From Methylobacterium segetis (GTDB lineage Bacteria; Pseudomonadota; Alphaproteobacteria; Rhizobiales; Beijerinckiaceae): a stretch of DNA of 44,066 nt. The stretch covers positions 1 through 44,066 of the forward strand of contig NZ_SMNT01000041.1 in assembly GCF_004348265.1 (NCBI RefSeq), written 5' to 3'. The notes under the pieces were generated by a model. The model was not told the origin of the DNA and searched no databases. It saw only the letters and a program-made list of their open reading frames with translations. Position numbers and translations under genes: made by a program. Below, piece after piece: positions 38,462 through 44,066 of this stretch (position 1 is the stretch's first letter; each line of letters begins with the position of its first letter).

Positions 38462-40407
38462 TTGGCCTCGGCCCTTCGGTCGGCGGGGCGATCCCAGAAC
38501 ACCTCGTCGAGGCGCTGCACGCCGATCATCGCGGTCGGCTCCCAGGAAAAGAGCGCGCGCTCGGGGAGATTGGCGAGACGGTCGGCCGCGACGACCGGCT
38601 GCAGCGCGCCCGCGACCGTGCCGATCACCCACTGGTTCTCGGCGTGATTGCGCAGCATCTCGCGCCAGATCTCGCCCTGGCGGCCTGCGTCGTCGGTCCC
38701 GTTCCACTCTTCATTCAGCGCGATCAGGCGCTGGACCGCCGCCACGTCGCAGGGCTCGCCGCTCCGGCCGCGCGATTCGACATTCAGGCTCCAGCGCGGC
38801 CAGGCATAATGGTCGGGCTGGGCCGGGCTCAGGCCCGTCGGCGGCATGATCGCGGTCGCGACCGCGAGGTCGAGCCCCTGCGCGGCCACCATCACCGTCA
38901 TGCCGGCGAGCGACCGGCGCCTCAGGTTGGTGCGCTCCTGCGGCTTGACCACGAGCCGGATGCCGACCTCGCGCCAGAACTCCGTGATGAGGAGGAGACC
39001 GTCGAGGATCATGGCCGCCTCGCCGTCGCTCTCGACCACCACCTCGACCGGGCGCCCGTCCGCCATCAGGCGGATGCCCGCCGCGTCGCGCCGGTCGAGA
39101 CCCGCCGCGTCGAGCAAGCGGACGGCCTCCTCCGGATCGTAGACCGCGTGGAGCGTCCGCAATTCGGGCGCGAAGAGCGGGCTCTCGGCGACGACCGTGT
39201 CGTTGCCCTCGGTGCCGAGGCCGAAGAGCAGCGTGTTGTTGAGGGTGCGCCGGTCGATGGCGAGCGAGAGTGCCCGCCGGTACCGCAGGTCGCGGTTGAG
39301 CGCCCGCCAGCCCGCGTCGAGGGTGGTGAGGTTCGGGTAGAGCGCGATCTCGGAGCCGCGGGCGATCGGCCAGAGAAGCGTGCGGTAGCCGTGCGCCCGC
39401 TCGCCCTCCTTCAGGCTCGGAATGTCCGACATCGACAGGCCGCGGAACATGAGGTCGGCCTCGCCCGCATTCGTCTTCGGGGTGAGCAGGCCGGACGCGG
39501 TCACATCCATCAGGATGCCGTCGAGATAGGGCAGCTGCGTGCCGTCGCGGTCGACGCGGTGATAGGAGGGGTTGCGCTCGAAGACGAAGCGCGTGGCCGG
39601 GCTCGGCGTGCGCGGCCGCCAGGCCTGAAGGGTCGGGCAATCGGGGTTGGTGAGTTCGTAATTGTCGTCGAGGCGGTTGTGGAGCGCCGCCCAGCCGCGC
39701 AGCTTCTGCGCCTTCGCGGCGGCCTCCGCGGCCTCGCGGCCCGCATGGCGTGGATGATACGGCCTCAGGTAGTGGGCCGGGCGGTAGATCAGCGGGTCGC
39801 GCGGTGCGGCGAGCGCCGGCAGGAAGCGGGGGTTCGGCCGCTCCCAGAGATAGCGGATCGTGATGTCGTCGAGGATCTCGACGCGCGGCGGCTTGGCGTC
39901 GACGAGGAAAAAGTCCGGAGGACCGCCGGGGCTGAGCTCGGGCTCGTTGGCGACATCCTCCCAGTAGTAGCGGAAATCCTCGGTCGTGAACGGGTGGCCG
40001 TCCGACCAGCAATGCCCTTTGCGGAGGCGGAAGGTGAAGCGGCCCCCCTCCTCGTCGCAGCGCTCGAGCACGTCCGGCCGCAGGACGAGATCGGCGTCGT
40101 AGCCGACGAGGCGGGTGTAGCCGTAGACGGAGAGATAGCGGACGTCCCGCGCCCTGGCGATCAGCGTGCGGATGCTGCCCCCGGCCGTGCCGCGCCGGCG
40201 CCCCCGGGCGGCGAGATCGACGACGAGCGGGGTCTCGGGCAGGCGCGTGGCCGCACCCGCCTCCGGGGCGGCCTGCGGCGCGGCCGGGCGCAGAAGGGCG
40301 GCCGCCGTCAGGCCGGTGACAAGGCTGCGCCGGGACAGGCCGCCCTCCGCGGCCGCGCGCTCGCGCCCGGGCGCTTCCTGCGGGAGGCCGGTCCGATCGA
40401 CGCTCAC
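38458..40407 (-). CDS. ABC transporter solute-binding protein (SBP_bac_5), Tat-exported
   Basis: A 649-residue periplasmic binding protein, at the upper end for family 5 and close to YejA-like sizes. The start is GTG 40407, overlapping the upstream stop. A twin-arginine signal is visible (SRRSLVTGLTAA, R26-R27), cleavage near QAAPEAGA, implying export folded via Tat. Core features are GCHWSDGHPFTTEDFRYYWE-like WSDGHPFTTEDFRYYW, TPKTNAGEADLMFRG, and RYRRALSLAIDRRTLN, the standard peptide-binding family block. The ligand is unknown; neighbours suggest an amino-sugar or glycopeptide-like molecule (inference). Confidence 0.88.
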   Translation of the reverse strand: MSVDRTGLPQEAPGRERAAAEGGLSRRSLVTGLTAAALLRPAAPQAAPEAGAATRLPETPLVVDLAARGRRRGTAGGSIRTLIARARDVRYLSVYGYTRLVGYDADLVLRPDVLERCDEEGGRFTFRLRKGHCWSDGHPFTTEDFRYYWEDVANEPELSPGGPPDFFLVDAKPPRVEILDDITIRYLWERPNPRFLPALAAPRDPLIYRPAHYLRPYHPRHAGREAAEAAAKAQKLRGWAALHNRLDDNYELTNPDCPTLQAWRPRTPSPATRFVFERNPSYHRVDRDGTQLPYLDGILMDVTASGLLTPKTNAGEADLMFRGLSMSDIPSLKEGERAHGYRTLLWPIARGSEIALYPNLTTLDAGWRALNRDLRYRRALSLAIDRRTLNNTLLFGLGTEGNDTVVAESPLFAPELRTLHAVYDPEEAVRLLDAAGLDRRDAAGIRLMADGRPVEVVVESDGEAAMILDGLLLITEFWREVGIRLVVKPQERTNLRRRSLAGMTVMVAAQGLDLAVATAIMPPTGLSPAQPDHYAWPRWSLNVESRGRSGEPCDVAAVQRLIALNEEWNGTDDAGRQGEIWREMLRNHAENQWVIGTVAGALQPVVAADRLANLPERALFSWEPTAMIGVQRLDEVFWDRPADRRAEAK

Positions 40408-41291
40408 GGGCTCGCCCCTTCGGGGCCGGCCCCGCGCCGGCGCAGGGTCACGGCGGTCAGCCGCGCCGGCGCGTATCCGGTCGCGCGGTGCAGGTCGTCG
40501 AAGGCGTGGGCGCGCGCGATGCAGGCGGCGGCCTCGCGCATCAGCGGGTCGTCGGGACGCTGCTCGAAGGCGCGGCCGTTGTGCAGCCAGCGGATCGGCT
40601 CGGGATCGTCGCGCAGGGCCGTGACCATGGCGATGGTCGGGTGGGCCGGGCCTCCGTGGGCATGGATGCGGTGGCCGGCCGCGTCGTCGTCGAACAGGAG
40701 CCGCGTGATGCCGCGCGCCCTGGCCTCGACGACGCGACGGGCCTGCGAGACGTGATCGTCGAAGAAGGCGACGGTCGCGTCGGGATCGAGCGCGCTCAGA
40801 TCCGCCCGCGCCCAATCGACGGTCGCGTAGTGCGCGCGCGCGTCGCGGTACTGGAGGCCGGACAGGTCCGGGTCGTGGCACCGAATCTGCGCCTCGGGGC
40901 AGGCCTGCCGGATCACCCAGGTCGTCAGGCCGCGGAACACGCCGGACTCGATAACGAAGCGCGGCGCGAGGGCGCGCATCGCGACGTAGAGCTGCAGGGC
41001 GCCGTTGAAGCCGCTGCCCCCACGGCGCTGCCTCACGGGTGCGTGTGGGATGAGAGACCAGAACTCCTCGACCATGGCGCGCACGGAGCCGCGCACCGGG
41101 ATGCCGGCGGCGGCGAGGTCCGCCTCGAGGATCGCTGCCGCGTTCGCCAGCAGATGCTCGACCTCCCGGCCCGAGAGCGGCCGGTGGATCCAGTCGGGAT
41201 CGGCCGGCACGAGATCGTAGCCGAGGCGGTCGAAGAACGGCACGAGCATCCGGCGGCGCAGCCGTTCGAGGAGGATCGGCCGCGCCCGCAT
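40404..41291 (-). CDS. SAM methyltransferase-like protein within the ABC cluster
   Basis: A 295-residue protein without signal peptide or membrane helix. The centre (about 105-200) has a Rossmann-like region: FVIESGVFRGLTTWVIRQ resembles the glycine motif of class I (Methyltransf_24-type) methyltransferases, IRCHDPDLSGLQY the following strand, and VAFFDDHVSQARRV a later acidic strand. A second acidic block, RLLFDDDAAGHRIH, could bind metal. The fold is likely but the activity is not established; cephalosporin-hydroxylase-like or sugar-modifying relatives share this layout. Start ATG 41291 shares one base with the upstream ATPase stop (TGATG); its stop overlaps the binding-protein start. Confidence 0.55.
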   Translation of the reverse strand: MRARPILLERLRRRMLVPFFDRLGYDLVPADPDWIHRPLSGREVEHLLANAAAILEADLAAAGIPVRGSVRAMVEEFWSLIPHAPVRQRRGGSGFNGALQLYVAMRALAPRFVIESGVFRGLTTWVIRQACPEAQIRCHDPDLSGLQYRDARAHYATVDWARADLSALDPDATVAFFDDHVSQARRVVEARARGITRLLFDDDAAGHRIHAHGGPAHPTIAMVTALRDDPEPIRWLHNGRAFEQRPDDPLMREAAACIARAHAFDDLHRATGYAPARLTAVTLRRRGAGPEGASP

Positions 41292-43132
41292 CAGGCCGCC
41301 TCCCGTGCGTGCGCGGCGCCGACGCGAATGCGGTGGCCCGGCTCGATCGCCCGCATCGTTCCCGCCTCGTCCGGGGCGAGGCGGAAGGGCTCCGGCCATC
41401 GGTCGGGGTCGGACGCCTCCCCGGTCACGGCGGCGAAATCCAGCGGGTGGTCGAGGCTGGGATCCGGCACGGCCGCGAGCAGCGCGCGGGTATAGGGATG
41501 GGCGGGATTGCGGAACAGGGCGGCGCGCGGCGCCTCCTCGACGATCCGGCCTCGGCACATCACGCTGATGTCGTCGGCCATGTAGTCGACCACCGCGAGA
41601 TTATGGGACACGATCAGGTAGGAGAGGCCGAGGGCTGCCTGCAGGTCTTTGAGAAGGTTGAGGATCTGCGCCTGGACCGAGACGTCGAGGGCCGAGACCG
41701 GCTCGTCCAGGACGAGCAGGCGCGGATTCAGCGCGAGCGCGCGGGCGATGCAGATCCGCTGCCGCTGGCCGCCCGAGAAGGCGTGCGGATAGCGCGCGAG
41801 CGCGGCCGGATCGAGACCCACCATCGCCATGAGGTCGCGGGCCCGCCTGCTCCGGAGCCGGGGCTCGACCCCGTGGATCTCCATGGGCTCGCCGAGGATC
41901 TGGCGCACGCTCATGCGCGGATCGAGCGAGGCGTAGGGATCCTGGAACACGAGCTGGACGAGGCCGCGATAGGCGAACAGCCTTGCCCCTTCGAGGTCGT
42001 GCACGTCGGCGAGGCCGGCGCCGGCATCGAACAGGACTCGCCCCGAATCGGGTGCCAGGGCGCGCATCACCATCTTCGAGACGGTGGTCTTGCCCGAGCC
42101 GGATTCGCCCACGAGCCCCAGGGTCCGGCCGCCCGCGAGGCGCAGGGACACGTCCGACACCGCCCGCACGATACGGGGCTTCGCGAACAGGCGGCCGGCC
42201 CGCAGCACGAAGCTCTTGCCGACGCCCTCGACCCGCAGGATGTCCCCGGCCGGCGCGGCGTGCCGGTCCATCGGCGGGATCTCGGCCCGCGCCGCGCGGA
42301 TCGGCGCGAGCCGCTCGCCCGGCGCCATGTCGAAGCGCGGCACCGCCCGCATCAGGGCGCGCAGGTAGGGATGGCCGGGCCGGCGCAGGACGGTGTCGCG
42401 CGGTCCCGATTCGACGAGCCGGCCGCGATAGAGCACGGCGACGTCGTGGGCGATGTTCGCGACGATGCCGAGATCGTGGGTGATCAGCAGCATCGCCATG
42501 CCGGTCTCGTCCTGCAGGCGGCGCAGGAGGGCGAGGATCTGCGCCTGCGTCGTCACGTCGAGGGCGGTGGTCGGCTCGTCGGCGACGAGAAGGGCGGGCT
42601 TGAGGATCAGCGCCATGGCGATCATGGCGCGCTGGCGCAGGCCGCCCGACAATTCGAACGGGTAGGTCGTGAGGGCGCGGGCCGGGTCGGGAAAGCCGAC
42701 GCGGGCGAGCGCCTCGCGCGTCTCGGCATCCGCCTGCCGGCGGCTCGCCCCGGTGTGGACGCGCAGGGCCTCGCCGATCTGGTCGCCGATCGTGTGGAGC
42801 GGCGACAGGGATGTCATGGGCTCCTGAAAGATCATCGCGATGCGCTGGCCGCGTAGAGCGCTCATCACCGCTCCATCGGGGATAAGAGCAGCGATGTCAG
42901 TCGGTTGGGCCCCCTCCGCGAACAGGATGCGGCCGGTGGTGATCTCTGCGGCAGGGGGCAGGATCCGCAGCACCGCCTGCGCCGTCACCGACTTGCCGGA
43001 GCCCGACTCGCCGACGAGCGCGAGCGTCCGGCCGGCCCCGACGTCGAGCGACAGGCCGTGGAGGACCTCGGCCCTCCCGGTATCGGTCCGGAAGGCGACC
43101 GACAGGTCGCGGATCGACAGGAGCGGGCTCAC
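41291..43132 (-). CDS. ABC transporter ATPase with two nucleotide-binding domains (YejF-like)
   Basis: A 613-residue cytoplasmic protein with two complete ABC domains. The first has Walker A GESGSGKS at 41-48, signature LSGGLRQR and Walker [13 protein letters not shown]. The second has GESGSGKTT, signature FSGGQRQR and [12 protein letters not shown]. Each ends in the oligopeptide C-terminal box ([26 protein letters not shown]). The single-chain DppD-DppF fusion is the YejF/GsiA plan. GTG 43132 overlaps the deacetylase stop (GTGA), which decides the start. All catalytic motifs are intact, so it should be active. It energises the two permeases encoded downstream. Confidence 0.93.
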   Translation of the reverse strand: MSPLLSIRDLSVAFRTDTGRAEVLHGLSLDVGAGRTLALVGESGSGKSVTAQAVLRILPPAAEITTGRILFAEGAQPTDIAALIPDGAVMSALRGQRIAMIFQEPMTSLSPLHTIGDQIGEALRVHTGASRRQADAETREALARVGFPDPARALTTYPFELSGGLRQRAMIAMALILKPALLVADEPTTALDVTTQAQILALLRRLQDETGMAMLLITHDLGIVANIAHDVAVLYRGRLVESGPRDTVLRRPGHPYLRALMRAVPRFDMAPGERLAPIRAARAEIPPMDRHAAPAGDILRVEGVGKSFVLRAGRLFAKPRIVRAVSDVSLRLAGGRTLGLVGESGSGKTTVSKMVMRALAPDSGRVLFDAGAGLADVHDLEGARLFAYRGLVQLVFQDPYASLDPRMSVRQILGEPMEIHGVEPRLRSRRARDLMAMVGLDPAALARYPHAFSGGQRQRICIARALALNPRLLVLDEPVSALDVSVQAQILNLLKDLQAALGLSYLIVSHNLAVVDYMADDISVMCRGRIVEEAPRAALFRNPAHPYTRALLAAVPDPSLDHPLDFAAVTGEASDPDRWPEPFRLAPDEAGTMRAIEPGHRIRVGAAHAREAA

Positions 43133-44013
43133 GGCAGCCTCGCGCAGGCGGCGCTCCTGGCCCTGGGTCGCGCGGCCGCCAGTGCCGCCCGGAACAGCCG
43201 GCGGGGGTCGGCGAAGCGCACGGCCGAATGCCGGGCGAGGAAGTCGAGGAGGCGTTCGAGGAAATCCCAGAGCGCGGCGTCGTGGGCGCCGTGGTGCGTG
43301 AGGAGCCCGATCGGCGTCTCCGGCGCCTCCGTCAGGATGGCGAGCAGGCGATCGACGAGGCGGTGCGGGTCGACGAGGCTGCGGGTGCCACGCCAGTCGA
43401 TCGGATCGATCTGCGGGTCGTGGCGCAGGAGGCCGGGGACCTCCCCGGCCGCACCGGGCGCGGCCGAGAGCGCCTCGTATCCGAGATCCGGCAGGGCCGC
43501 GGCGAGATGTCCGTCCAGCCGGTTCCAGGGCGGCACGAAGACCGGCAGCAGCTGGTCGGCCGGAAGCCGCGATCGCGCAAGCCGCAGCGCCTCCTCCGCC
43601 TCCGCGATCAGGACGGGCAGGGACCGGTGCGGGCCGAACTCCGCGGGGCGGCTCCTCGGCGGCGCGTGATCGGCGTGGACGAGGCCGTGGACGGCGAGGC
43701 AGGCCCCCGGCGCGCGATCGACGCGTCTCGCGAGCGAGGGCTCGACCCGGCCCGGAATGGCCGCGATCAGCACCGGCAGGCCCGCCTGCTCGGAGAGGGC
43801 GAGCAGCCGGTCGAAGGCGGGCGTCGCCGCGACCGCGTCGTCGTCCCGCCACCAGACCGGAACCCGCGCGCCCTCGCGGGCCGCGGCATCGAGCCCCGCG
43901 CGGAGGCGGGCGAGCGCGGCCGAGACCGGGTCGCCCACGCGCCGCGTGCCGGGCACGTTCGCCGCAGGCGGACCCGCCGTTCGCGCCGCGAACAGGTCCT
44001 CCATGATCGCCAC
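43129..44013 (-). CDS. Polysaccharide deacetylase-like protein (possibly partial at 5' end)
   Basis: At least 294 residues, related to NodB/polysaccharide deacetylases: VPVWWRDDDAV carries the metal-binding Asp pair, CLAVHGLVHADH the His motif, and LPVFVPPWNRLDG the conserved Pro-Pro-Trp-Asn. The family removes acetyl groups from amino sugars in surface glycans. No signal peptide is visible. GTG 44013 is the first start in the window; ATG 44004 is an alternative. The frame stays open to the window edge with sensible residues (HGIDLDGGPRSVAIMEDLF), so the true start may lie beyond. It is coupled to the ABC ATPase gene by overlap. Confidence 0.75.
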   Translation of the reverse strand: MAIMEDLFAARTAGPPAANVPGTRRVGDPVSAALARLRAGLDAAAREGARVPVWWRDDDAVAATPAFDRLLALSEQAGLPVLIAAIPGRVEPSLARRVDRAPGACLAVHGLVHADHAPPRSRPAEFGPHRSLPVLIAEAEEALRLARSRLPADQLLPVFVPPWNRLDGHLAAALPDLGYEALSAAPGAAGEVPGLLRHDPQIDPIDWRGTRSLVDPHRLVDRLLAILTEAPETPIGLLTHHGAHDAALWDFLERLLDFLARHSAVRFADPRRLFRAALAAARPRARSAACARLP

Positions 44014-44066
44014 CGAGCGCGGACCGCCGTCGAGATCGATGCCGTGCGGGGAGAGGGCCGGGGCCG

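Overview
The window is high-GC DNA (roughly 70% or more by eye) with tightly packed, often overlapping genes. The gene content points to a Methylobacterium-like alphaproteobacterium (Rhizobiales): a short GCG/CRPN-motif secreted protein, a coxMNOP-like alternative cytochrome oxidase, a formate/nitrite transporter next to a phosphatase/kinase fusion, and rhizobial-type regulators. That placement is inference from gene families; no rRNA or other marker is present. I saw no tRNA, rRNA, insertion sequence, prophage, integrase or CRISPR array.

Layout. (1) 1-10125: type II secretion system. On the plus strand come the end of gspL, then gspM, a GspC/GspN-like HR protein, gspD, gspE, gspF, gspH, gspI and gspJ, mostly with 4-base overlaps. 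A short prepilin peptidase and gspK converge on them from the minus strand. The major pseudopilin gspG is not in the window. (2) 10305-14824: small unknown genes, a four-repeat DUF4214 protein, a PAS-HTH regulator and a secreted major-royal-jelly-like beta-propeller. (3) 15171-20643: an orphan MHYT-PAS histidine kinase, two small unknowns, an AraC-type regulator behind an unusually AT-rich leader, a DUF4344 putative metallopeptidase and the GCG/CRPN protein. (4) 20739-23755: a small membrane protein, then a divergent ATP-grasp enzyme and NAD-dependent epimerase. (5) 23848-29067, minus strand: DUF2189 membrane protein followed by cytochrome oxidase subunits II, I, III-like, III and IV. (6) 29298-31703, minus strand: two glycosyltransferases and a DedA/YqaA-type membrane protein. 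(7) 32011-34648: formate/nitrite transporter and PP2C phosphatase-Ser/Thr kinase fusion, a pairing seen at nitrate/nitrite assimilation loci. (8) 34970-44013, minus strand: seven overlapping or nearly abutting genes: polysaccharide deacetylase, double ATPase of a peptide-type ABC importer, methyltransferase-like protein, solute-binding protein, two permeases and a nucleotide-sugar 6-dehydrogenase.

Two things stand out. First, the leader of the formate/nitrite transporter contains two consecutive stem-loops, each with a six-base loop, and the second overlaps a possible terminator hairpin. This is the layout of ANTAR (NasT-type) antitermination targets. Second, the seven-gene cluster welds a complete peptide-type ABC importer to surface-sugar enzymes by stop/start overlaps, which suggests one dedicated glyco-substrate system rather than a generic peptide importer. 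Both are readings of sequence and context, not demonstrated functions.
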